This document shows, piece after piece, positions 24,601 through 34,815 of a stretch of 64,000 nucleotides of DNA. Position numbers and translations under genes: made by a program. The stretch is from Varanus komodoensis. Lineage: Eukaryota > Chordata > Lepidosauria > Squamata > Varanidae. Under the pieces are notes generated by a model. That model ran no database searches. It had not been told where the DNA came from and saw nothing but the letters and a program-made list of their open reading frames with translations. The stretch covers positions 691,472 through 755,471 of the forward strand of contig NW_025335468.1 of assembly GCF_004798865.1 (NCBI RefSeq), written 5' to 3'. How positions within the stretch are numbered: position 1 is the first letter of the stretch; the number at the start of each line of letters is the position of its first letter.

Positions 24601-27600
24601 ACAGAACAGTTTTGAATGGCTAGGTGTCATGATGGCTGCATGCAACATCTAGGATCAGAAACAGGAGTCTGTCTCTGGGTATCACTTGTGGTGAAACACA
24701 GTGGGAGAGTCATGCTTTCCTTGTGTCTGGCTTGTGCACTTCCCAGGTATTTGGCCAGCTACCATCCCGAACGGGCCTTTAGTACGATCCAGCAGCATTC
24801 TTCTTAAGTACTTATAAGCATCCTTATATTGGTATTGACTCTCGGCCCTTGTTATGGTTGGCATAATGCACAGGCTGCTTGCTGTGTTAGAGAGAAGCAG
24901 GCTGGTCCAATGGCCCTGCTATGGGCCAGCTACTAAATAAGCACTTCTGTTGGCATCACGAAGCCCCTCATGATCTTATGCATCGCCTTCGGCAAAGAAC
25001 ATTGCTGGACATCAAGGCCTAGTGTAGCAGGACTGGCTGCCACTCTGAGATCACCCACCAATGATTACGAAGGTCACCAGGAATAACCCCACTGCATCCC
25101 TGCAGGGGACGTATTAATCAGAGAAGAGCCCCTTGTGCTTCTCTTTCTAAAGGACTCTCACTGCCCTGTGAGGGGATGACAGCTCCTTGTCGCCTGCGGC
25201 TGCATTCTGTGGGGCTCCCTTGGACCCCCAGGCAGCCCAAGCACAGCCTGCAAACAACTCCTTTGACCAGGAGAAAGCCAGGATCGGATGGTTGTGGGAT
25301 GGCCAGGGGGACTGCTGCATCCGTCACAACTTTCAGCCATTTGCCCAGTGGGTAAGGCTGAGCCTGCAAGTGACCCCTCTGCTCCCAGGGAACTGCTGCT
25401 GTGTGGTACCCAGGATTCCACTCAGACAGGGCTTGGAAGATGCTTTTTGCGAGGGGGAGCAATGGTGTCCACATGAACAAAGGAGAACTAATGCTTCACT
25501 AGCTTGGAAGGATGAAGTACAGTGGCCTGGCTGGCCGCTCAACTGGAAAGAGCAATACAATGGAATAGGGAGAGATGACTGCGAGTTCCACTCCTGGAAG
25601 GCAGAATTGCTGGACGTGTTCTGCGGGTCAGAATATGCTATCCTGGGAATTTCATGCAGGTTTTCTTGCTTACCGTTTCAAAAGCGGTAGTCAAGTTATC
25701 ACCTTAACTGCTTAGTTTTACCTCTTAATCTCTTTCTCAATACAGATTTCCTGCAAAAGAAAACAATTGGAGCCAAGGAAGAGACAGGATTCACCGAAGG
25801 CTGCCTTGCTAACCCCATTGTGGACAAACCAACTTCTCAGGTTCTCCCAGTGGAATATGTGTCTTTGCTGCTGTGTATATTAAGGATTATGTTAAGCATG
25901 CTACAAAATGAAGCCCTAGCAAAACTGCTGATCTTGCTCTCTTGAGTTTGGTCAATTTGCAGACTACACATGAAATTATTCATCTCTTCAGTTCTGGTAT
26001 GTATGTTTGAAAAATTAATACCAGAATGGGTTTGCAAAATCCCCCGCATTCTTATCTCACAATGCCATGGCCAGGTCCTTGACAAAGGTAAGAGTTCTCT
26101 CCCAAACTAGGATATGTGAGAAGGATATCCAAACATAGAGACTGAGAATATTGCTCTGCAGATAATTTTAGTTTGTAAAAAAGGATGACCAACATTGTAG
26201 GGTTCAGGGCCACACGGGAACATTTAGGGCTTTGCATGAGTGGGTTGAGCTTAATGAGTGAGTTAATGGGGCTGGGACACATGCACCCACTCACTGAAAC
26301 ATACGTTCTCTCTCTCACACACACTTCTCCTCACATGCAAGCATTTCCTCTCATGTGCATTCATTCACTTCCCCTCTTCCTCTCCCTCCCTTCCTGTAGT
26401 AGTCCTATTCAAGATCGCTGCTAATAAACTGCGAGTGGGAGGAGATGACAATTGCTGGGGGGGGGGGCATGTGAGGAAAGCCTCCAAGAGCCTCCTTCTC
26501 GTCACCCCAGCCCCTAGCTGACTAACCAGCATGGCAGGGAACAGATTGCTGGCGGGTGGGAAGAGGCAAGGTTAACGCCTCCACCCTCCCAATCATCCCA
26601 CTCGGGATAACTGTTACCCTGCTGCCGCTAGCAGTGTGAAAGATGATCCTGATTGGGATTGCTGGGATGGGAGGCAGGATCTGCCTCTCCAGGGAGGCTG
26701 AAAAAGGTAGGCTGTTTCCCTGCTGCTAACAGGAATAGGTGAACAGCACACCGATCCCTGCCGCTCAGCTGATGGGGTGTGAGGGGTAGAAGAAACCGGT
26801 GGGGAGCCCTGGGGTTCTGCAGGCTGTGTGCATGTGCAGTCTACTAATAAGGAAGCCATCCTTTGAGAGTCTCACGCTGTGCATTCAAAATAACACTATC
26901 CACACCCAAGAGTAGAGGCAACAGCAGGCTTGGGGGGACCCCAACGTTGAGGAAGTATGAATGTTTTGAGGAGAAAAGTGCTACAGAGAAATTTTCTCAG
27001 AATAGATTTCTCTCAGGGAAGGCAGATAATGCCCAGTGGGAATGAATGCAGAGTCAACTGGGTGATGGGAAGTAGGAAATGGAAGACTGGGGTATGGAAA
27101 GATCCGGGAAAAGGACATGGCTGGCTGGTGCTCTGAACAGGCACAAGCCACACTGCAGATTTTGCTGCACATCTCACTTGTTTTACCATCCTAAAGTGAG
27201 TTCTGTCCTTGTGGTCACTTTGCTTTCACCTCGCCGTAGATTTAACCCACGGTTCTCTGTAGCTCCTTCAATAGCACAGATAGGGTTCTGTGTATTAAGT
27301 CCCAGACAGCGCTGCCTTGCACTATGTCTCCTACGATGAACCTGATTAATGAGATGAGATGTTCCATCTGGCCTCTTTTCTCTCTCAGGATCTCAAGTAT
27401 CTGGTTTCTGCTTTGCAGGACAGGAGCCCTGGAATCAGCATTATGAAGACGGATTATCTGCCCTCTTCCCCTCCACATGTAAGGAGTCTTTGGTAGGGAG
27501 TAGGAGCTGATAGGGAGTAGGAAGACAAAAAAGTGATGTTTCTTCCCTTCCACTCCTATATTCCACCCCGGTTTGTGTGTGCTGCAGCCACATGCATTAT

Positions 27601-29642
27601 GTTCTCCTTGACAGGGTGATGAGTTTCTACCAGTCATCTCCAAGGGCTCCGAGAGGGGCTCCGGATTCAGTCAGGAGAAAGATCTTGGCCTTGGAGCTGC
27701 AGTAAGTGGCGGTCCTTTGTTAGCAACATATTTGCAATCTGCTTCCCTTAGTATTTCCCCTCTGCCTGCTGCTTTTCTTACACTAGCTTCCTTGGCTATC
27801 TCTTACATGTCTGCAGCTCTTTTCCTGCTAGCATCTCCCTTGTATCCGCATCAAGGTTTCAGGATGTCAGGCCCAGGGACCAAATCCAGCTCTCTTGGGG
27901 TCTTAGTCTGACCTTTGGGGCTCCTCCCATGGCCCCATCCTGTCCCCAAACTGCTCATTGTCTGGTGGCTTCCTGGCTTTTCTGTAGTTTTTTCCCCTAT
28001 TCTAAAAGATTGGAATGTCTTCCCTGAGTTTAATTCACCATCAGTAAGTGGGTTAAGCTAAAGTATGCAGCTATTTCAGCCCCAACCCTGTTGCCTTCAG
28101 CCCTGGTCATGACTGGAATATGGCTCCTGAAAGCTGCTCAGGCTGCAAGAAGTTCTGCATCCTTGATCTATGCCACATACCTCTGCCTGCCATGACCTAT
28201 TTCTCAACTTGCTTTCCCTTGTGTTTTGCCACCTTCCTCTGAGATGTCTTTCCTTGTTATACTCTGCAAACTGAAGCTTTGTGTCTGTCTGCCGATTCAT
28301 CTTACTACCCTCCGTGTGCACAATGCTTCCTTTTTGCTCTTCTCCAGCTTACCTCCACCCCAGTGTTCCTTCCGCCACTGTCTCCATCTTGATTCTTGTC
28401 TTCCTTCTTATACCTCTGTCATGTGCACCAGCTCCCACAGGATGGCCTTCACTTCACACCATTTTTGATCTTCACAGGTGGTTCCACCCCCCGCAGAGGT
28501 ACCTGGCCCCCTGAGCCATTCTCAGTACCAAGGTCTTCAGCAGCAGCCTCAGACACAAACCAGTCTTCTGGGGCGGGAACATGTGGGTAACAAGGTATGC
28601 CTGCACTACAGTCTGCATAATCCACGGGGCTCTTTGCTTTGCCCCTCTGGTATCAGACCCTTAGTTTTCTTTTCATGGTCCTTTCCATACAGGAGCCAAC
28701 GGGATTCAGCCTCAATAACCTCAGTTATGTGTCACCTGCATATGATCCAGATCTGCCCAACAGGTTCTTGACTAGCTATAACTCCAAGTGAGTTTCATAG
28801 TAATTTACCCTGTATTGCATTAGGATAACAACATTGCTCGGTTATACTTTGTTGATTTAAGGCTTTTATTGGTGCAGGGCTAGGGTTCTGGTTCCTTTAT
28901 TTTTGTGGACCTAGCTTTGTTCCATGCACAGGGAGATTTTCTGGGGCAGGCAGCAAAGGACTGTGTAGCTGCTTGGTCCGTTGTTTGATGTCTGAATGGT
29001 ATGTACCAAAATAGCCATACTCTACAGAACCATGCAACTGCCATGTCTGCAGGACCTCGAGGACATAATACCTAGTAGGAAGTCCTTTCTCCGTGCCTAG
29101 TGGATTCGGCACTAATCCCTCTTTTCCCTTCATCAGGTTTTATGAAAATATTCCAAAGGGAGTGGACAGGGAAGGCTGGACGCGTGGAGGGATCCAGCCT
29201 CAGAAGGCAGGTGGTTTTGCAACCAACAACCATCCCACTGGCTTAGGCACTGACCCAAATGCCACAGAGATATTGAGAACTGTTCACCCCCATGTTGGCA
29301 GGTAATCCTCCTCAATGTGTTTGAACTCTTACTTTCCAGGCCTAGTGGCCCCTAGACATTTTGGGTGATCATTCCTAGAATTACTGACCGCTGGTTAACT
29401 GGCTGGGGCTAATGGGAGTTGAAGTCCAATGCATCTGGAGGACACCCGGTTGGAGAAGGCTGTTTCAATGATCCCCCTGTCCTTCTTTGCCCTTTCTTTC
29501 CCCGCTCCCTCCAATGGATTTTCCTTTTGGAATCTGTCTGTTCTGCTTTAACAGGACCATCACAACAGTTGATCCGTTCTATCGTGACTCTCCTCACGAC
29601 CGCCGCTTCACAGCTCTCCATCAGACAACGGTACCCAATTAA
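12572..29642 (+). CDS. SAXO4: SAXO4 (PPP1R32, C11orf66), axonemal microtubule protein, twelve coding exons
   Basis: The coding exons are 12572-12677, 17008-17125, 19323-19476, 21359-21487, 22767-22830, 25746-25840 (end uncertain), 27419-27478, 27615-27701, 28478-28594, 28693-28787, 29137-29301 and 29555-29642. Joined in phase they give 1278 nt, or 425 aa, the human length. The start MGRLPLGVVSPYV and the C-terminal part (YENIPKGVDREGWTRGGIQP, HPHVGRTI) match human PPP1R32. Residues 128-132 (KKVHF) form an RVxF protein phosphatase 1 docking motif, which explains the old name. The protein is predicted to be soluble, without signal peptide or membrane segment. It belongs to the SAXO group of axonemal microtubule proteins. 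The gene lies between SDHAF2 and LRRC10B as in mammals. Confidence 0.93.
13131..13172 (+). repeat. Short dispersed repeat (TTCAGAGG-type copy)
   Basis: TTACTCAGAAGCAAGTTCTA then CTAAATTCAGAGGAATTTCC aligns with the 40945-41017 copy at most positions. The second half is lost. Confidence 0.5.
13877..14017. repeat. Quasi-palindromic squamate repeat, near-complete copy
   Basis: The ends CAGCCTTCCCCACC and TAGGGAAGGCTG are inverted. GGGCTATAACTACCGGTATT in the left half corresponds to GGGGAGCTGAAGCCC in the right half. The copy ends about 90 bp before the L1 insertion. Confidence 0.65.
14108..16793 (+). mobile_element. L1 LINE, 5'-truncated, with target-site duplication and A-rich tail
   Basis: This is the ORF2 part of a tetrapod L1. 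It contains the pre-RT segment NDKTPGPDGLPAEFYKAFEG, RPISLLNVDYKIFASVMAER, YPDQNGFLPKRQ, LFLDAQKAFD, the FADD box in QAFADDLVF (about 14983-15009) and the C-terminal CWKCKHKPGTFQHIWWTC zinc-knuckle-like motif (16255-16308). The frame is broken, with an in-frame TAG at 14720-14722, a frame change before 14887, and stops near 15406, 16167 and 16513. The first part of ORF2, ORF1 and the 5' UTR are absent. The 3' end is A-rich (AAAAGAAAAG). A 17-bp duplication with one mismatch (GAAAnTGCACCCATCCA, 14091-14107 and 16794-16810) brackets it. This is typical target-primed insertion with 5' truncation, now dead. Confidence 0.9.
17008..17125 (+). CDS. SAXO4: SAXO4 coding exon 2
   Basis: The acceptor is TTTCTCTGGTAG and the donor GCGGG|GTAGGT, in phase 2. 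The exon encodes REGFRPRNGFHSGAGYKSNY, then RPVVQYKPSLDKLDNPAA, aligning with human GSHVGTGYKSNFQPVV. Confidence 0.93.
17126..19322 (+). other. SAXO4: SAXO4 intron 2
   Basis: This is a 2.2 kb intron. I see no recognisable repeat or gene in it. Short open frames show no similarity I know. Confidence 0.6.
19323..19476 (+). CDS. SAXO4: SAXO4 coding exon 3
   Basis: The acceptor is CTCCTAACCAG and the donor AAAGCA|GTAAGT, in phase 0. The exon encodes KHFQPLQLPDGKYPLPWSVH, then QSGSGYDREKPLSFPTTKA, matching human YRPLEVPDGKHPLPWS and SSGYGREKP. Confidence 0.95.
19532..19645. repeat. Quasi-palindromic squamate repeat, copy in SAXO4 intron 3
   Basis: It contains CTCCAGATGTTTTGGCTTGC, AACTCCTACCATC and the mirrored ACTTACAGTTGTTGGTCAAG and ACATCCACCTG. 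It begins about 55 bp after the exon 3 donor. Confidence 0.6.
21185..21325 (+). repeat. Probable decayed 3' end of a squamate interspersed repeat
   Basis: The segment runs through TTAGTCACCTTGAATGCA, GGAAAGTTGTGTATAACTC and AAATAAATAAAT. This resembles the common squamate tail in which a CCGCCTTGA-like stretch precedes TATAAATAAA runs. It ends 33 bp before SAXO4 exon 4. A similar but weaker stretch lies at 21985-22105. I cannot assign the family with certainty. Confidence 0.35.
21359..21487 (+). CDS. SAXO4: SAXO4 coding exon 4 with PP1-docking motif
   Basis: The acceptor is TTGATTTTACAG and the donor CGACAT|GTGAGT, in phase 0. The exon opens with VKKVHFDTADQGAQALTGLE; KVHF fits the RVxF consensus for protein phosphatase 1 binding. 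HTPLLHQVVGKGSIDVENAR follows. Confidence 0.95.
22371..22480. repeat. Quasi-palindromic squamate repeat, copy in SAXO4 intron 4
   Basis: The segments are GCAGGTTTCCCAACTGGTTC, CATCATTCCTGATAATTGGC, GGGAGATGAAGTCCAAAAGA and CACCAGGCTGGGGCAAG. The orientation of the halves is as in the 57556 copy. Confidence 0.6.
22767..22830 (+). CDS. SAXO4: SAXO4 coding exon 5
   Basis: The acceptor is GTATTTGTAG and the donor CAACCAG|GTATAG, in phase 1. The exon encodes GPHYMSTEYGSKFRFSIPGQ then P, aligning with human GPRFMTSEYNSKYL. Confidence 0.93.
22831..25745 (+). other. SAXO4: SAXO4 intron 5
   Basis: This 2.9 kb intron holds a decayed quasi-palindromic repeat (23172-23300). A GC-richer segment (25118-25690) stays open in several frames. 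The remainder shows no feature I can support. Confidence 0.6.
23172..23300. repeat. Quasi-palindromic squamate repeat, decayed copy
   Basis: CACTCCCATCATCTCCAATT in the left half and GGAGTTGCAGAATGACATTG in the right half keep the family's layout. The outer arms are poor, so the assignment is tentative. Confidence 0.4.
25746..25840 (+). CDS. SAXO4: SAXO4 coding exon 6 (3' boundary uncertain)
   Basis: The acceptor is TCAATACAG. The exon encodes DFLQKKTIGAKEETGFTEG, then NPIVDKPTSQ, matching human DFLQKKSIGAKEGSGFTKQ. Three phase-0 donors are possible: CAG|GTTCTC (25840), CCA|GTGGAA (25849) and TAT|GTGTCT (25858). None is strong. The first gives exactly 425 aa for the whole protein. The second would keep VLP, matching human SQALP. 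Confidence 0.8.
27419..27478 (+). CDS. SAXO4: SAXO4 coding exon 7
   Basis: A 20-codon exon between CTGCTTTGCAG and GTAAGG, phase 0 on both sides. It encodes DRSPGISIMKTDYLPSSPPH, which aligns with human GQSVTKSDFLPKTHLH. It fills the gap between exons 6 and 8. Confidence 0.82.
27615..27701 (+). CDS. SAXO4: SAXO4 coding exon 8
   Basis: The acceptor is TCCTTGACAG and the donor GCTGCA|GTAAGT, in phase 0. The exon encodes GDEFLPVISKGSERGSGFSQ then EKDLGLGAA, matching human GDEFLPVLARGSKRETAFSR. Confidence 0.93.
28478..28594 (+). CDS. SAXO4: SAXO4 coding exon 9
   Basis: The acceptor is ATCTTCACAG and the donor AACAAG|GTATGC, in phase 0. The exon encodes VVPPPAEVPGPLSHSQYQGL, a Gln-rich run, and TSLLGREHVGNK, matching human VALLGRETVGKK. 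Confidence 0.93.
28693..28787 (+). CDS. SAXO4: SAXO4 coding exon 10
   Basis: The acceptor is TTCCATACAG and the donor TCCAA|GTGAGT, in phase 2. The exon encodes EPTGFSLNNLSYVSPAYDPD then LPNRFLTSYNS, matching human EPTGFSLNNPMYV. Confidence 0.94.
29137..29301 (+). CDS. SAXO4: SAXO4 coding exon 11
   Basis: The acceptor is CCCTTCATCAG and the donor GGCAG|GTAATC, in phase 2. The exon encodes FYENIPKGVDREGWTRGGIQ, then PQKAGGFATNNHP and RTVHPHVG. This is the best conserved stretch of the protein. Confidence 0.95.
29341..29462. repeat. Quasi-palindromic squamate repeat, copy in SAXO4 intron 11
   Basis: CCTAGTGGCCCCTAGACATT starts the left half. GCTAATGGGAGTTGAAGTCC and CACCCGGTTGGAGAAGGCTG close the right half. 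It occupies half of the 253-bp intron and ends 92 bp before the exon 12 acceptor. Confidence 0.6.
29555..29642 (+). CDS. SAXO4: SAXO4 coding exon 12 with stop
   Basis: The acceptor is CTGCTTTAACAG. The exon encodes RTITTVDPFYRDSPHDRRFT then ALHQTTVPN, with TAA at 29640-29642. It aligns with human TSADPFYQNTPHSSR. Confidence 0.93.
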
Positions 29643-30162
29643 GTAAGTTGCATGATCATTGCATCTTAGGGCAGTAGGATCACAAGGCTGAGCAGGACTG
29701 TGCGTTGGTTGGGGGGCATATGCAAAGACAGGTATTGGGTTGTGTTTTGATTGATTTGGTCATTGCTGGAAATGGAGCCTAGGGCCTCTCAGGCCTCTCA
29801 GATCTAAGTTTCTTCTTCCACGAATACCTGCAGACATTTTTCTCTCTTTGTAAACCAAAATGTTAGAGACCCAACCAAGCTTTTTCCCTACCCAGGAAAT
29901 GTCCAGAGAATTGCTGTGGGGTCAGTGTTGCTAAAGAAAAGAAATTCACAGGCCCCTGTAAGAAATGGGGACATTCCTCCCTCTCTCAGTATTTATCCTC
30001 TACATTAAATTTACTCACTAATTTACCCTTTTTTGCAGCTTCTGTTCTGACCTGGGCAGTCTTGTGTGATGTCTTCAGGTTATTATCCCACATGCTAAGA
30101 AAGGAACACAAATGATAGTGCCAATCATCTTTTATATCAAGAAATGTATTGTTTTAAAAAAA

Positions 30163-30168
30163 ATTAAA
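30163..30168 (+). other. SAXO4: Candidate SAXO4 poly(A) signal ATTAAA
   Basis: The common variant ATTAAA lies 521 bp after the stop, followed within 40 bp by TTGGTAGTATGTCTTGTGTC (GT-rich). No closer canonical signal was noticed. Confidence 0.45.
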
Positions 30169-30639
30169 ACCTATCTTGGTAGTATGTCTTGTGTCCTAGA
30201 TGCAACGCTGAAGTGTGGGAAGAAAATTTTCTAGCGGTGGGTAGTGCTTCATAGAGCCTAGGGAAGTTTTAAGTAGGAGGAGATGGCAGAGGTGGAGTAG
30301 AGTGAACAGAGCGAGTCCTGATGTGGCCAACTGACGGCCCCACAGTGCAGGTGCAAGGTTCTCAACCATATGGATGCTTTGGAGAGGGATCCACATTTTC
30401 TTCTCCACTTTCAAGCTCCTCAGCACTCAAGGCCATCTACTAATTTCCAGGGTCAGCGGGTAAGGCCAGTACCTGGGGTAAATATTCCATCTGAGTGCTA
30501 TCTATACCGGATTATTTCAGTTTCCAACAGTGGCAGTGCAACAAAGCTGGCTTGACTCTGCTAAGAGTGAAAAGGATTCACTGGGCTTCAGAGGAGGGGC
30601 TTCTTGTTCCATCAATCAAAAGTTGTTGTGCAGTGATCC

Positions 30640-30785
30640 TGCCTTTTCTTCCTTAATGGAGTTTTGGAAGCCGTGGTGGAAAAACAGGGTTACAAATAGA
30701 AGATGGTGGCATCTGGACTCCCTGGAAAATTCCATGAATGAGGTAGAGCAACTGTACAATGAAAACCTTGTCTGGAAGCATTCCC
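30640..30785 (+). repeat. Unnamed dispersed repeat, copy 1
   Basis: It shares TTTTCTTCCT-AATGG, GGGTTACAAATA-AAGAT, AATTCCATGAATGAGG and TCT-G-TTGGAA-like stretches, in the same order and orientation, with 42090-42252. I could not assign a family. Confidence 0.65.
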
Positions 30786-32822
30786 AGAACATCAGATCTG
30801 GTACAGTGTCCTCTTAGTGGTACTACTTACCAGCATCTTGTTTTCATCAAACTAGTATTTGCCTTGTGGCAGCAAGGATGTTTTTGCGATCTTCTTGATC
30901 TCAATATGAGCTGAACATGCACACGCACACCCTGCAGGATGCCTTGTACCCCTACAGGGCATGATAAAACACCGTGCGGCAAAGCTTCCGTATGCCTCTT
31001 TGTGCTATGATATACATATTCATCCACCTACAGAATCAGTGGGATACTGTCGCTTTCATGTACTGTGCAATGAAAATCCATGCTTGTGCGGGGAGCACTA
31101 TATGGTGTGAAATGGTAGAAGGAGAGTGTGAAGCTGGAATTCCCTGGATTGTTTTTATTGTGTGACCCACATGAAAAGCATACGGCTCCCCTTATGTACG
31201 TAAGTGAATTTGCACACATGGATCCTAAAGCCAAAGTCACATGAAATGTGATACAAACTTGGGCTTCCTTCCTTTTTCAGCATGGAATGGGCACTCTGGC
31301 TTCTTTCAGGTGCAATGCACACCATCTCAGCTCTAGTTCTCAGTTTTTTTGTCTAGTGCTACAGTGTGTTGTCCTCCTTTTTCCATTTCTCACATTTCTC
31401 TCTGTGGATAAGTTTTCACTCCTAGTGAATGTTTCATGGGCTGCTCTGGCACTAAAAAGGAAAAAAAAACCCTTCTCAGTACCAGATGCACTAGCTCCTC
31501 TTTCAGAGTAATGTTATCTGGCACTTGAACTGGCGTGCCTAATCAGTGGAGAATGACTTGCAATTGGCTTTGCTATTTCACCCAGCAAATCCTATGAAGT
31601 TGTTCTGCATTCAAGGACCTAGAACTTCTCCTGAACTTGGTTGCTGCACGGAACACATTGATCCATTGCCTAACACTGAAAAAGTGTGTAAACTAAGACA
31701 ATTCAGAGATGGGGCAAAAGTGATAGCTAGTTTTTGCACGTATGCGTATTCAGTTAAAGAGTGAGCTTGACTATAGCTTCTGAGAAAGCACTTCCATTTG
31801 AAAACATTCTGTTCTCCATTCCAGTTATTGTCTGGCTGTCTCTGCAGCCTCATAATACCAGATGCATGTATTTCTGTTATCTTCATGGCTTGGGGCACCA
31901 AGAGAGTCCTTTATTAGGGATTCTTAACTATTTGTGAAATATTTAGATTGTTTTCATCTGACACCACATCTTTTTTTTCCTAGTGAAGCTATGTTAAATC
32001 CTTTATCCATTGGGCAAACCATTTCTTCTTGCTATTGGATTATATTTTGACAGGCATGCGTGGTTGCACTCAACATCTTCCCATTTGTCAGCCAACACGT
32101 GACGGCCTGTTTGAAGAGAACCCTTAGCACAACCATGTGGACTAGATTCATCCCTCTCCACTCACAAACTGTGGCATTTCCATCTTTGCATGCAGCCTGC
32201 AGAACTGTGCTCTCTACCATGCTGTTTTCTTACATATCTAATCTGCTGTCTGAGACATGCTCTCCGCTTTCTTCCTCCTACTGAATATCTGTGTTTGCAT
32301 TTCTCCAGATGGAGTAGCTGCATTTTTCTGAAAATAAGCAGTCCATGCTGTTATTGAGTGTTATTGTGTGCGGGGGGGAGGGGGGTGTCTTGTCCCAAAT
32401 TGTGTTTATGTGCTACATGCTTGTGGGTGGATGTGGAGGTGTGCTCTATCAAGTCCCTATATGTATTGGGTGATGACGTGGATGGTTACCTGAAAAATGG
32501 GCCACTGTTTCATAACTTATCCATACTAGAGGCAATCTTGCAAATTTAAAAGGAGTATAGGGACATACATCAGATTTGTAACATCAGCTGGTAATTGACT
32601 CAGCAGAAGACAGCAAAGCTGCCTATAGTTCTGGAAAAAGAATCCCAATCTCTTTTGCAACCATCTGGAGTGAAACTAATTCAGAACGAGTGTCACTCAT
32701 GACAATGGATATATATAAGTTTGAGGGGGAGTTAGTACAAAAATAACTACTGTGGAGATACATTGAGAGAGCTACTGGAGGTTAGGGTAGTAGTGAACCA
32801 AACCTGATTAAGGATAGCAAGT

Positions 32823-32921
32823 CTGCCCAACTGGATGCCCTCTAGATGCTTTGGATAACAATTTCCAGAATTCCTGGCCTGCAAAATAATCTGGAGGGCA
32901 CCAAGTTGGGGGGAGACTGCT
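32823..32921. repeat. Quasi-palindromic squamate repeat, copy
   Basis: CTGCCCAACTGGATGCCCTC at the left is mirrored by GAGGGCACCAAGTTGGGGG at the right. The centre, ACAATTTCCAGAATTCC, retains the family core. Confidence 0.65.
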
Positions 32922-34802
32922 GAACAGATTCTGAAGGCTTGGTTGTTGACCTGCCAGTAAAATCAATGGAGAAACAATTCATTATTTCTGTGGGACCTAG
33001 ACAAGGATCTAACAAATTACTGTTTGTGCTATAAATGTTGGCATTTCAGTTATGCATGTGATTTGTTATTTATGCCTATGAAATAGGTTTGGGAATTCTT
33101 GTATAGTTTTTCTGTAACTGAAAGGTGGTGTTGCATACAACAGAGGCCTTTGGCCAGGAAGTTCTTATGGCACATCGTCAGCTATGAATGATTTGCTATT
33201 TACAGTGACAGTCCAGAAGACCTGCTGTCTCATATCTACAGTGCCTGGTACTATGCCTTAATTATTAGTACAACAGACTCAGCAAGCTTTTACAGCCTAT
33301 GGCAGTGCTGATGGAGGCAGTTTTCTTGTGCTTTTGACACCCTGGAGCAAACTAGTAGTTTCTAATTTTGTGGAACCAGAGATCAGACACATTTCTTAAT
33401 GCAATGAATATACCTTAGAATGGTTGGTGTTTGGTGATGTTGTATTGGTTGTAGTTTCAATAGATACTACAACTACTTCTCGCTGCAGAGGCTTCAAGCT
33501 AAAGTGATTGCAGGAAGGCTAATGCCATAGACAGAAGCCTGTAGAGACTGGCTTTTTAAAGTGATTGTTTAAGCACTCAAGAAACTATCTTTGCTGCAGT
33601 GGTGCAATAAAAACCAGCTCATGTGGGGTTCTGCATATGCTGTTGGCCTTGTACAGCCACACAGAATTGATGGAAATTGGGCTTTTTTTGGGGGGGGGGG
33701 CGTTCTGCACAACACAGATCCAAAACCAAAATGCACTATTAGAGGGAAAAAAGATTAAAATAAACATTACTCTTTTAAATGAATCACACCACTAGTTATA
33801 TATCTATTATATGTCTTTGTGTAGTGTTATTTAATGGATTATACTACTGCTATTAAAAACAACTTTTCATAGACTTTAACAAAGGCACCCCAAATGTCCA
33901 TGTTTATTTATGCAGAGATTACACCTCAAGGCCATGCATTCAAGACTGAAAGTTTCATTAAATTCTCCACCCATTGTGTTACTGCAAGTGGGCTTTTATC
34001 CTTCCAATGTTGTTTTAACTGTCCAAAGGGTACAGAAAATCCTTTTATGCTGACCTTGTGCTAGATTTCAAGAGATAAGTAGATAATTCAAAAGAAGAGG
34101 TGTAACCTTAATTATTAAATAACTTTCCAGCATAAGATTTATCTGAATTATTACCTCCTCCCCAAAGGAATCTGCTATTGGGCATTGCCAAAACATATCA
34201 AGAAGACAAGCATTAGCAGCATTGTACTCCAATCTTGGGTTGATGTAATTAAACTGTTATCAAAGAGATGCTGTGGCATGCAGTATACATGAACCATCAA
34301 ATTTTGCTGAATTAAGCATAGCCTAACATCTATGATCCCTTGCAAAACAGGTAACAATGGAGGTTGTTACTGGCATTAAACATCACACAATAAAGCAGCT
34401 GGGACAAGGCATCCTCAGTCTTCATTTATAAAAGACGGAGAGTGAACTTTTAATTTTTATTATGTCAAAGTTGAAGCTCTTCAAAAAAGGCAAAAGCTTT
34501 TCAGGATTTTACTTAAGATTTCTAGTTGTCCTCTTTGTAAAGCAAGGGTGCGCGCTTTATGGTCCTTTACAAGTTTTAGCCTACAATGTCTATCATCTGT
34601 CACCTTTAGCAATGCCTCATTGACTGCATGCAAAGATGGAAATGCCATGATCTGTAAGAGGAAATAGATGCTCTTAGTCTACATGATTGTGCTAGGGGCT
34701 CTGTTCAAACATGTTCTCTCTTAAAGGGCAATACTGACTGCGTTGCCTAGGGATGTTGATGGGTTGTAGACAAACACATCTGGAGTGCCATAAAATGCTC
34801 AC

Positions 34803-34815
34803 CCCCCCCCCCCCG
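34803..34815 (+). repeat. Homopolymer C tract
   Basis: About 14 consecutive C in CTCACC...CCGCAGCC. The tract is prone to length error. Confidence 0.85.
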
